From assembly GCA_963844315.1 (NCBI GenBank), contig CAWJOC010000028.1:124001-188000 (forward strand): a DNA stretch of 64,000 nucleotides, in the 5' to 3' direction. Source of the stretch: CAWAVN01 sp963844315 (lineage in GTDB: Bacteria > Planctomycetota > Planctomycetia > Planctomycetales > Planctomycetaceae). Position 1 is the first letter of the stretch. Every line of letters begins with the position of its first letter. The notes under the pieces are model-generated. The model made no database searches, was not told the origin of the DNA, and saw only the letters and a program-made list of their open reading frames with translations. Of this stretch, positions 39,487 to 49,703 are shown piece after piece. The position numbers and the translations under genes were made by a program.

Positions 39487-39618
39487 TTACCGCCGGGATT
39501 CGCAGAGTTTGGTTTCCGTGGTGTCCTGGCGGGGATCGCGCGAGGCGATGCGGTAGAACACAACGCCGCTCAGGATGGCGATGGCGTAGATCAAAACCAT
39601 TTCGGCGTCAAAGTACAT
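39487..39618 (-). CDS. Small single-span membrane protein (43 residues)
   Basis: Short ORF starting MYFDAEMVLIYAIAILSGVV and ending in a polar tail with TTETKLCESRR. A ribosome-site-like gggagaaca stands just before the ATG. One membrane segment at about residues 8-25. A terminator lies directly downstream. I do not recognise a family; coding is inferred from the start signal, the composition and the terminator. Confidence 0.5.
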   Translation of the reverse strand: MYFDAEMVLIYAIAILSGVVFYRIASRDPRQDTTETKLCESRR

Positions 39619-39639
39619 CGCTGTTCTCCCTCGGAATGG

Positions 39640-40139
39640 GGTGGGATGGAATCATGGCCATGCCGCTTCGGTCCCTGGAGCACCACGCCGCTTCAATTGC
39701 TCATCCCCATCGACACGTCATTCGCCGAATGGGTTCCAATCTTGAGGCAAGTTTTCCGTTCCATGGAAAGCGGGTGAGTGTCGGGGCACGGTTCGCATTG
39801 TCGATGCGTCTCATAGAGGCAGGTTGAGCACTTCAATCAGCGGTGACAACCCGCACGGCGGCGGAAGCATTTCGTGAACCATCCGCAGTTCGCGGCAGCG
39901 GGCAATGTGTTGCCAATACGGCTCGCACCCGATTCCTTGGGGAATCTTTTGCGAACGGGCTTTGGCAAACGGGCACAATTCCAGCATGGATTCTGACCAA
40001 AAGAACAGTTGTGACGTAACGTCCAAAGTCTTCGGTTCGCGGGAACGTCGAGCCAAAGGGAAACTTTCACTTTCGGGATAAAATCCCAAGTTTCCCCCAG
40101 ATTTCCCGAAAGAATCGTATTTAAGAAAAGCAGGATGCG
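39640..40139. other. No convincing gene
   Basis: About 500 nt between the small membrane protein and the 77-residue ORF. Open frames exist on both strands (for example 39811-40209, minus), but they lack recognisable domains, a good start signal or natural composition. No repeat family of this window is found here. Confidence 0.5.
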
Positions 40140-40373
40140 ATGTTTCGTATCTACTTAGAGAATGGCCAACGGCCAGAAAAACCGGCCACGAAAACAACTC
40201 GAAGATCACGAAACTTGGAATTCTTGGTCCCTGGTCGGATTTTACCGATTAACTCGCGGAAAGTGGGATCTACGATTGTAGTAAGTCCGTTCATTCTGTT
40301 GGTTTTCATTGCGATTTTTATTTTCCCTTTTTCCAGACCAACACCTGATCCACCACCAAAGGAGACCCCATGA
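40140..40373 (+). CDS. Hypothetical small membrane protein upstream of VirD4-like gene
   Basis: 77 codons: basic N-terminal half, then one membrane segment (SPFILLVFIAIFIFPFS) and a Pro-rich end (PTPDPPPKETP). The stop overlaps the next start in an ATGA junction, suggesting coupling with the VirD4-like ATPase. An aagcagga precedes the ATG. No family recognised. It might be a membrane partner of the ATPase, which lacks membrane helices of its own. Confidence 0.55.
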   Translation: MFRIYLENGQRPEKPATKTTRRSRNLEFLVPGRILPINSRKVGSTIVVSPFILLVFIAIFIFPFSRPTPDPPPKETP

Positions 40374-41730
40374 GCCGCGGCCGATCTGCCCCGTTGGAAC
40401 ATGAAAAGGAGTTGCTGTTAGGTTGGGATGCCGAGGATTTGATGAACCGACCGTTTGGCTTTGCTCCCGGATCCCGCCGGATTCGCCGGGCTAGTGCCCA
40501 GGCTTTGACTTACACGGGCGACAGCCATTTGATGACCGTGGCTCCCACGGGAGCCGGCAAGGGACGCGGGGTGATTATCCCGAATCTGCTGTCCTACCAA
40601 GGCCCCGTGATCACGATCGACCCCAAGGGCGAAAACTATCAGGTCACCGCCCGCCGCCGACGCGAAATGGGCCAACGGGTGATCGTGCTCGATCCGTTCC
40701 ACGTCGTCGCGGACAAGAGCGACCGCTTAAACCCGATGGACATTTTCGAGTTGGACAAATCCATTCTCGACTGCGATGCCGAGATGCTCGCCTCGATGCT
40801 GTCGGTGGGGCATCACTTCGCGGATGATCCGTTCTGGAGCGACAGCGCCTCGGCGATCATGGCGGGCTTGATCGCCCACATCGCCTCCACTTCGCCCAAG
40901 AGGGACCGCAATCTCAACACGCTCCGGGGATTGATCTATCACGATGACATGGACTACACCCTCGCGAGCCTGTTGGACAAGGAAGAAGTCGTCAACAAGA
41001 TGGCCCGCGATGAGATCGTCGCTTATCTTTCCCACCCGGCGGAGCGCACCAGGCCCTCGGTGCGTTCGACGGCCTCGACTTACATCAAAGTCCTAGGCAG
41101 CCGGGAAGTGTCCGAAACGCTCGAAAGCTCCAGCTTCCATTTGCAGGACATCGTCGCCGGAAAGCCCTTGAGCATTTACATCGTGATTCCGCCGGAGAAA
41201 CTCGACAGCCATAAAGCGCTGTCTCAGGCTATGGGTCAACACGCTTTTGACGGCGGTCATCAGCCGCCGGAAAGATTCCCAGGCAACGCACGCTGTTCCT
41301 TTTGGATGAGTGCGCCCAGTTGGGTTCGCTTCCGGCACTTAAGCAAGCCATCACGCTCCTGCGCGGGTATGGCCTGCAGATTTGGTCCTTCTGGCAAGAC
41401 CTGAGCCAGCTTCGGCTGCTCTATCCGCAGGATTGGGAAACCATCTTGAACAACTCCGCCGTGCTGCAAACCTTCGGCATGGCGAACCATCTGATGGCCA
41501 GCGAATGGTCGAAAGTCGTCAACTGGGACGCCCAGGATTTGCACGAACTCGACCCGGAGGAAGCCTTGGTAATGATCCAAGGCCAGGGCTGCCAGCGCTG
41601 CAGGCGTCCGGATTATCTTCTCGATCCCGCATTCGCCCAGCAATTCGATCCCAACGAACGTTTTTCGCTGCTCCCCAAATTCACCGCCTCGGTGCAAGAG
41701 GAAGCCCCGCCCAGAAGTGATGAGCGCTAA
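40370..41730 (+). CDS. VirD4/TraG-family type IV coupling ATPase, orphan (two frameshifts)
   Basis: DNA- or protein-transfer coupling ATPase. Walker A is in VAPTGAGKGRGVIIPNLLSY, then VITIDPKGENYQVTARRRRE, DRLNPMDIF, and FWSDSASAIMAGLIAHIAST. Near 41222 the frame shifts to LRLWVNTLLTAVISRRK, and near 41272 again to IPRQRTLFLLDECAQLGSL, which is Walker B. The C-terminus has WQDLSQLRLLYPQDWETILN and GRQRP-like CQRCRRPDYL. About 453 residues. The N-terminal membrane region of a classic VirD4 is missing; the small protein just upstream has a helix. No other type IV secretion, relaxase or mobile-element gene is nearby. Confidence 0.9.
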
Positions 41731-41766
41731 CCCAATAAGTTGAAGCGATAGAGACTCAAATGCAGC

Positions 41767-41808
41767 AAAAGCCCCGTTGCCTTTTGGTGACGGGGCCTTT
41801 GCATTCTT
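41767..41808 (+). terminator. Rho-independent terminator
   Basis: gccccgt at 41771-41777 pairs with acggggc at 41790-41796, flanked by aaaa and ctttgcattcttt. It lies 37 nt after the VirD4-like stop and upstream of the NYN gene. Confidence 0.75.
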
Positions 41809-41904
41809 TGTGGCGTCGTGCCTTTGTGTGAGATCTCTTTACAGTTTGATTTCATTACAATGGGCCGCGGGATGGATCATGTCGTAAACAGAAACGAGGA
41901 ATCA

Positions 41905-42660
41905 ATGTCCGATGAGCCTCTGATCGCCGTTTTCATCGACTTTGAGAATCTCGCCATTGGCGTCAGAAAAATGCGGGCCGGGCAATTCAAGATTCAATTG
42001 ATTTTGAAACGGCTACTGGAAAAAGGCCGGATCGTCTTCAAAAGGGCGTATTGCGATTGGAGCAACTACCAAGACGCCATGCCGGAGTTTCATGGCCAAG
42101 GGGTCGAAATGATCGACATCCCGCAAACTAAGGTCAGCGGCAAGAACAGCGCCGACATCCGCATGGTGGTGGATGCCCTCGACCTGTGCTATTCCAAGGA
42201 TCACATCGATGTGTTCGCCCTGATTTCGGGAGACAGCGACTTCTCCCCGCTCGTCTCCAAATTGAAGGAGAACAACAAGCGGGTGATTGGTTGCGGCGTC
42301 AAAGCCTCTACCTCCGATCTGTTGATTGCGAACTGCGATGAGTTCATCTACTACAACGACCTGATCCGCACCGCCACCAAAGCCAAGTCCGCGAAGCAAA
42401 CCAGCGAGCAGGAAGACAAGCGCCAAGAGGCGATTGACCGGGTCTTGGAAGTCCTGCAATCCGTCGAGCAGGATTATGATCCCCTTTGGGGTTCGACTCT
42501 GAAGCAAGCCATCAAACGGGTTTATCCGGGGTTTAACGAAGGATACTACGGCTATGACAGCTTTTCCGATCTCCTCAAGGACCTGAAAGACAAGAACCTG
42601 ATCGATGTGGAATACGACAAGAGCCGCGGGAATTATAAGGTCGAGGTGAAGAAAGGCTGA
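41905..42660 (+). CDS. NYN domain ribonuclease-like protein with OST-HTH/LOTUS domain
   Basis: PIN-like NYN (DUF88/LabA) domain, probably a metal-dependent RNase, with a C-terminal RNA-binding LOTUS domain. Acidic site residues are in VFIDFENLAIG, KNSADIRMVVDALDL and ALISGDSDFSPLVSKL. The LOTUS part (about 170-250) contains WGSTLKQAIKRVYPGFNEGY and FSDLLKDLKDKNLIDVEYD. The start at 41905 follows cgagga at a good distance; an upstream extension to 41818 is unlikely. 251 residues, intact. The RNA target is unknown. Confidence 0.93.
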   Translation: MSDEPLIAVFIDFENLAIGVRKMRAGQFKIQLILKRLLEKGRIVFKRAYCDWSNYQDAMPEFHGQGVEMIDIPQTKVSGKNSADIRMVVDALDLCYSKDHIDVFALISGDSDFSPLVSKLKENNKRVIGCGVKASTSDLLIANCDEFIYYNDLIRTATKAKSAKQTSEQEDKRQEAIDRVLEVLQSVEQDYDPLWGSTLKQAIKRVYPGFNEGYYGYDSFSDLLKDLKDKNLIDVEYDKSRGNYKVEVKKG

Positions 42661-42921
42661 GTTTAAAGTCGTAGAAATCCGAGGGCCCATAGTATCTGAA
42701 ATTGCGTGCATGTTGCATTTCCCGATGTACCGTTGTTAGCATCTTCAGGAGTCCTCAGCTTCACGATTTTTCTATCGCCTCTCACCCGTCGTCACCTGTG
42801 AGAGTTCCTCATTCCATTCCTTGTCGCGCTTTGCCGTTGAACTGTGAAGATGGTTGGCTTCCACCTGCTGACCTAATCAGGTCGGTTGGACTATTCAGCA
42901 ATCCTCCCGAGGGCCCCGACG

Positions 42922-45900
42922 ATGACGCGGTTAAGAATCTTTCGAGACTTCCTCAATCACTTCTCTCGTCAATCCGCAGACAAGCGACGGCGGAAACATA
43001 AGCGGCCCTCTCTTGCCGCCGAGATGCTTGAGGACCGCTGCTTGTTGAGTGTGGGATTGCCGGTGGATTCTCAGTTTGACATCAACGAACCGGCGGAAGG
43101 CCATCCGTCCCAACCCGCCGTCGCGAGGGGGGAAAACGGCGAATACCTCGCGGCCTGGGTTCAATCGCATCAGGGGCAAAATATCCTGGTGCGACGTTTC
43201 GATTCTTCTGGGACGCCGATAGGCGAAGAAACGCAAATCAATCAAACGGAAGCCGTCGTTCGGGGACACGTCGTGGCGTCTTCCCTGACGGGCGGCGGAT
43301 ACGTCGTGCTTTGGAGCGGAATGGGATCGGGCGATACGCGAGGGATTTTTGGTCGCGTGCTCAATGCGGAAGGTGTTCCCTTTGGGAATGAATTCCGCGT
43401 GAGTGAAACGACGGGCGGCATTCAACGCATGCCCGATGTCATCGGACAACCCGATGGCGGGTTTGTCGCGGTTTGGTTCGGAAGAGGGCGACGCGACAGC
43501 GAAGGGATCTTTGGCCGCCGGTTTGATGCCAACGGAAATCCCCAGGGCGGCGAGTTTCGCATCAATGAGACACTCGATGGCATACAGTCGAAACCGGCTC
43601 TGGGCCGATTGGCGAACGGGAACTTCGTCGTCGCCTGGAATGGGCGAGGCGATGGCGACCGCGAGGGGATCTTCTTTCGGATGTTCGATCAAAACGGCCA
43701 GCCGCTCGGATCGGAAACACTGGCCAATGAAACGACCGCCAGGACCCAATCGAATCCCTCGATCACCGATCTGGTCGATGGGACGTTCGCCATCGCCTGG
43801 AACGGCAACGCGGCGGCGGATCATAACGGCGTCTTCGCGCGAATCTTCGGCAGCGATGGAACGGCCCTCGGCGGCGAGTTTCTGGTCAATGAAACAACAA
43901 CCGGCCTCCAACAGCAACCCAAGATCATCCATCGCGGCCCGGAAGGGTTCCTGGTCGCCTGGGACGGCCAAGGATCGGGCGATGGACACGGGGTTTACCA
44001 GCGGCAATTTAGCCCGCTGGGAGCCGCCATGACCGATGAGGATACTTATCAATACCCTCCAGGGCGGGGCGCAGCGGTCGGTCACCCTGGCGGGCGGGAA
44101 CCAGGGCTTTTTCGCGGTGTTCGAGGATTCGGGCAGCATCGGCGGGCAGGTCTATGAGACCAACCTGGCTTTGACCAGTGATCCCGACGTGCAGCAAATG
44201 CCCTCGGTCGCGGTCAATCCGCTCGATAGCCAGCATGTCGTGGTGGCGTACATGGACTATTCGCTGGTCGAGACCGGCTACGCCGGGATCGGCGTGAAAG
44301 TTTCCCGCGACGGCGGCGTGACCTGGGAAACCTCGCAGATTCCTGTGTTGGAAGACTTCAACGAAGGAGCGGCCAACCCGATTGCGAGATTCGACGACCA
44401 AGGCCGCCTCTACGTCGTCTATCAAGCCGCAACCTTCTTGGGACCAAACAAACCGAATTTGACCAATCCGGGGTTTGGCGTTCCGCGAACCTTCGGCTTC
44501 CAATCCAACAATGGCATCTTTGTCGTCCGCAGCGACGATGGGGGACTGACGTGGAACACGCCGGTCGGCATCGAGGAGAAACTCTACGATGGGATCACCC
44601 CTGTGAACTTCGATGTCATTCCCGATCTGGCGATTGACTTGTTTCCGATGCTGCCGAACGGCGATCCGAATCCGAACTATGGAAATCTCTATGTGACCTT
44701 CAGCCGCGTTTACGTTCCTGGACTCTATCCGGGCGTGCCGACCGCGACGGGCGGAATCGAGATCATGTTCGCCGTCTCCGACGATGAGGGGCAGACTTGG
44801 CAAATCAAGCGGGAGTTTATCCCCGAATTGAACGCCTTCACCAGCGTCATCAGCGTCGATACCTCTCTCAACGATGAAGGGACCGGCACGAATCCGGGTG
44901 AAGGCTACATCGACCAGGCGCACCTCGCCATTGGCACCGAAGGCGAAATCTATGTGTCGCACGTTGGAGCCGGTAACTTTGCCGTCGCGATTTCACGGAA
45001 CGGCGGCACCTCATTCCAAACGTCTGACATTACGGCTCAAACCTCAAATCGTTTTTGGCAACGCATTTACCACGAGCGTCAATAGGACATTGCCGAACAG
45101 CCGGTTTCGGACTCACCCAAAACGTGTGATTGCGGCGGATCCAACTCGTCCTGGTCATGTGTATGCCGCGGAGCCCATTTTGAATACCGATGAGTTCGGG
45201 AATCCGATTGATGCGGCGAACATTTTTTTCGGACGCTCCTCCAATTTCGCGGCAAGTTGGCAAACGACGTTCATGGTCGGACCAGTTCCCGATCTCTCGG
45301 CATTGCCAATGGGGCAAGGGTTCCGCTGAATGATGACAATGACGCCCAAATCGCCGGCTCGACTTCGGAAGTCACCTCCAGCCAGGCGTTCTCCACGATT
45401 GTTACGGATGCCCAGGGCAATATCGCGGTCATCTGGTACGATGCCCGCCGCGACCCGGTGAACACGCGGCTCGATGTGTTCGGGGCGATTAGCACGGATG
45501 GCGGGATGACGTTCACTCCCAACTTCCGCATCACGAACCAATCGTTTGACCCAATGAGGGGTCTTCATCAATGCCGTGGGTCAAGAGGAGTTCTACATCG
45601 GCGACTTTATCGGTCTCGCGATGGCGGAAGGAACCGCTTACGCCGCCTGGGTCGATACCCGCAACGGGAACCAGGATCTCTTTTTCGCCAAGTTCCGGTC
45701 CAACCTGCTCCTGGCCCGCGAACGACCGCTTCGAACCGAACAATACCCCGCAGCCCGACTCGACAACAGCACATCGGGGCCGTCATTCAGGAGACGATCC
45801 CGACATTGACGGCCACGCCGGGGGACGAGGATTGGTTCCTGGTCGAAGCGTCCGCGCAAGGGAACCTCATCGTCGACGTCTTGTTTTCCAATGCCGATTT

Positions 45901-48900
45901 GCTCCAGGACGATCTTCTGGTCGAGTTGTGGAACGAGGCGGGCACGGCCCGATTGGGGACCAGCGGCGAATTGCGGGACTCCGGCGGCAACTTGATTGGA
46001 GAGCGCCTCACCGCAAGTTCCACGGCCGGGGACAAATTCCAGATTCGCATCGCCGGAGTGGGCGAGGACGATGGTTGACTATTCGATCCAATTGGAGTCG
46101 TTGACCCAAAATCTCGGCCCGCGTGTTCACACAACTGTCTCGGGCAGTATTTCCAGCGGGGACCGGACGCTCTATCTCGTCAGCCTCCCGCGAATGGATC
46201 CGTCGAATTCGTTTTCACACCCGATATCAACACGCAAGGGACTCTGCAACTGCGGATTCTGGATGCCAGCACTTTGGACGTGCTGGCGACCGGCAGTGCT
46301 GTGTCCGGGATGATGGCGGAACTCAACCTGCCCGTCCGCGGCGATGAGAAATTGCTTTTGAAGTGATAGGCTTGGCTGGGGCGACGGGAGATTTTGAGGT
46401 CGAGTTCACCAATCTCGATCGCGTCTCGATTACGGGCAGCAACACGCTGTTCGCCCCTGTTCCGGGCGGGCCATCCCAATCGACGGTCGCGGATTTGAAC
46501 GACGATGGCCATCTCGATGTGGTTGTCGTTAGCGGGGTTTCCGACACGGTCAGCGTCTTTCTGGGGAATGGTGATGGAACGCTTCAGATGGCTCGGCAGT
46601 TTACCATCGGGGCATTCGTAACGCCGTTCTCGGACATCACGTTCCGCTTGCCGACCTTTGGCCGGGATGTGGCGGTAACCGATTTCAACGAAGATGACAT
46701 TCCCGACGTTGTGGCCACGAATTTCGCGTCCGCCGATGTGTCCGTGTTAATCGGTAACGGCGATGGAACCTTCCAGCCTCAGCGCCGATTTGACTTGACT
46801 CCTGGGCCGTATGACTTGGATGTGGGAGATGTCAATGACGACGGCTTTATCGACATCGTGGCGATTGAATCGGGCATTGGGACAAGGAACTATGTGATCG
46901 GAACGCTGCTCGGCAAAGGGGATGGCACGTTTGAAACTCAACGCACAACCTTGATCCCGCTCAACGCCAACAACAATGGAGCCGTGCGGATTGTGGACAT
47001 CAACGAAGATGGGAACGCCGACATCCTCCACAGTGGCGGGGGCGTCGAACCGGATGTCGCTGTGTTTCTCGGCAATGGCGATGGGACGTTTACATTCTCT
47101 GAGAATTTTCTTTCCGGGCGCCTTGGTGTCGCCTTAGCTGTCGGTGATCTTAATGGCGACAATCATCAAGACATTGGCACAGTGGGTTTCGAGTCCGGTG
47201 AAGCCGTGGTGCTGTTAGGAATTGGGAATGGGACATTTGAAACGCCGATCAAGTTCTTTGGAGGCCGATCTCCCACGGCACGCAGATTGTGGACTTGGGA
47301 AGTCAAATCACGCTCCCCAACGGAATGAAAGATCTTAGGGCCGCTGGATGGCCGACCGGATTTTGGTGGTTGCCTATTCTGGCGTTCAGACAAACACGAA
47401 CCTTCCAAATATTGCGGAAATCGTCGTTTACCCAGCAGTCTTTAACGCCCAAAACGAATTTATCGGGTTGGGTGATCGGCAATTTCTGACCAGGGCGGTT
47501 GAAGTCGCCGATTGATGTGGATGTCGCGGATATCTGATGGCGACATGAAGAACGATGCGGTGGTGGTGGACCGGGATGGCGTGTTGGTCGTGTTTAACGA
47601 GCCGCCGACGATTGCTCCGAACGATACCTTGGCCAATGCCCAGGATTTGGGTGTGGTGGTCCATCTGGTCCAACCCACGTTGAGCCTTGTCCCCGGTCAT
47701 GTGGCGGACTTCTTCAAATTCACCGTGCCGGAGGAAGCCATTGGTGAGGGAGACCAGGTGATCGATTTCTCCGCCCTGTTTGAAGCCGAGGAAGGGGCCG
47801 GGCTGCAAATGGAAGTTCTGGATTCCGACGGCATTGTGCTAGGATCGGGTTCCCGGTTCCGCGTCCGGGCCGCGCAGGAGGCGGAATTGACCGTGCATGT
47901 CTTTGGTCTCGATGCCGAGAGCTTTGGGGCTTACACGCTCGTCATCAACGTGCTGCCGCAGGTCGTTTCGGTCGAGTCCCAAGCCCTGCTCCCCGGCGTG
48001 GGCGGACAACCAGGCGGTCCCACCGGGAACCTTGTGATTACGCTGCAAGGCGACCGCTTGGACCGCGCCACCGCCGAGACTCCGGCGAATTACATCGTCA
48101 CCTATCTCGGAGGGGACGAGATGTTCGGGACCGTGGACGATGTGCTGCGTCCGGTCGACCGGATCGTATATAGCTCGGCGACGAACGTACAGGCCTCCAG
48201 CGGCAGGACCTTCCCGAACACCGTCCGGCAGACCATCAATTTGGGATTCGACCAGCCGCTTGATGCGGGTTCTTATCGCATCGAAATCCTGCCTCAGGTC
48301 CAAACCCAATCCTTCACGGATTTGGAAGCGAGCTTGCTTGCCCAGCCGGGCCAATTCACCGGCCATCCGGTCGTCAGCGTGAATGGCCAAGTCCAAGAGG
48401 GAGCCGTGATTGTCGCCCCTCATCTCGTCTTGCCCGCCGGTCCCTTGGGGGATTTCAGCGACTTCTTCGGCGGCACGCCGTTCCTCACGCAACTCCACGA
48501 CGATTTGGTGGCCCTGTTGGATGCGTCCCTCTCGGACCAAGGCGATAATTCCAACCTGACCGAGGAACTGCTCTCCGCCATTTCGAGCCGCATCGCGGTG
48601 GGGCTGGGTGAACCGGGATCTCGTCCCACTCGGCTGTTGATCCTCTTCCTTGATCCTGTGCCATTTGACTTCGACAGCGCAATGGACGGGATGTTTGAGG
48701 ACATCGTCAGCTATAATGAGGAAAGCGATCCGGTGGTTGCTGACATGTTTACCTACGTTGAAGTGGGCGCGAATGTGGAACTGATTATCATTGCCGAACC
48801 TTTGGATGAGTATATGCTCACGCTGATTGACGCGGACGACACCTCTCGCGGAGGTTATGTCCTGTTCGATGAATTCAGCATGGAAATCGAGATTCTCACG

Positions 48901-48948
48901 GAGGCGATCCGCGCGGGCGAAGACTCGTTCGAGATTGCTTTTGATTGA
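42922..48948 (+). CDS. Giant LEPRxLL-type surface protein with BNR-like, PPC-like and FG-GAP/VCBS repeats (many frameshifts)
   Basis: About 2000 residues when joined. A basic N-terminus leads to MLEDRCLLS (residues 35-43), the planctomycete LEPRxLL sorting-type motif. Next are seven or so repeats of the form GNFVVAWNGRGDGDREGIF, then a BNR/sialidase-like propeller (VKVSRDGGVTWETSQIPV, SDDEGQTWQ), a PPC-like domain (ANDRFEPNNTPQ, ATPGDEDWFLVEAS), FG-GAP/VCBS repeats (VADLNDDGHLDVVVVSG, FLGNGDGT) and a final domain with another PPC-like part. Frames change at about 44037, 45050, 45310, 45560, 45710-45780, 46070, 46190, 46360, 47270, 47350, 47510 and 47535. Every segment still reads as coding, so errors are likelier than decay, though the density is the highest in the window. 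Probably cell surface; ligand unknown. Confidence 0.8.
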
Positions 48949-48983
48949 TTTGTATGCTTTACTCTTTCTAACCGCCCTTTGCG

Positions 48984-49581
48984 ATGGGGAGAGTTGTGAA
49001 CAGTTCGGCGTCGGCTTCCACTCTGATTCAGAAACTCAAATGCCGGGACGAAGCGGCCTGGGAGCGGTTGGTCGAACTCTACCAACCGCTGCTCTTGGCC
49101 TGGTGTCGGCATTACGGTGTCGGCCCAAATCACGCCGCGGATGTGGTTCAAGAAGTGTTTGCCCAAGTCGCCCATTCCATTGGAGCCTTTGAACCGCATC
49201 CCGGAGGATCATTTCGCGGCTGGCTGTGGAGAATCACCCGCAACAAGCTCAATGACTGGCATCGCAAGGAACACGACCGGACACTCGCGGCGGGAGGGAC
49301 CGATGCGCGAAAAACGCATGGCGGCGATCCCGGAGGAATTGCCGGACGATTCCGACGTGGTGCTCAAGCGGGAGACGGACCGCCTGATGCTCCGGGGGAT
49401 TGAACTGGTTCGCGCGGAGTTCGAGGACCGCACCTGGAAGGTGTTCTGGCGTTCGGCCGTCGAAGGCGAGCCGACGGCGGACATTGCCCGGGACCTGGGG
49501 ATCTCAGCCAACGCTGTCCGGCAGGCGAAATCCCGAGTGCTCAGGCGGTTGCGGGCGGAACTCGGCGATTCGCCGGTTTAA
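48984..49581 (+). CDS. ECF-type RNA polymerase sigma factor (one frameshift)
   Basis: Sigma-70 family ECF factor. Region 2 is AWERLVELYQPLLLAWCRHY and HAADVVQEVFAQVAHSIGAF, with FRGWLWRITRNKLNDWHRKE. An extra A in an A-run near 49310 shifts the frame; the next frame continues EKRMAAIPEELPDDSDVVL. Region 4 is VFWRSAVEGEPTADIARDLG with ISANAVRQAKSRVLRRL. Starts 36 nt after the giant surface protein and 122 nt before a kinase whose N-terminus looks like an anti-sigma zinc finger, so the three may be one regulatory unit. Confidence 0.92.
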
Positions 49582-49703
49582 GTCTCCCATTCGCGGGAAT
49601 TCGCCCAGAGTTCTGGCCCCGTCTCGGCGGCGGCGAAAAATGCTGTCGCGCTTTCACGTTGTCCTCTATGGACCATACTGCGCCTTTTTCACCATCGTGA
49701 CTT

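Noticed and set aside
39811..40209. 132-codon minus-strand ORF
   Set aside because: No domain, no good start signal and odd composition; not supported as a gene.
40370..41730. Integrated conjugative element
   Set aside because: Only the coupling ATPase is present; no relaxase, integrase, VirB proteins or attachment-site repeats were seen around it.
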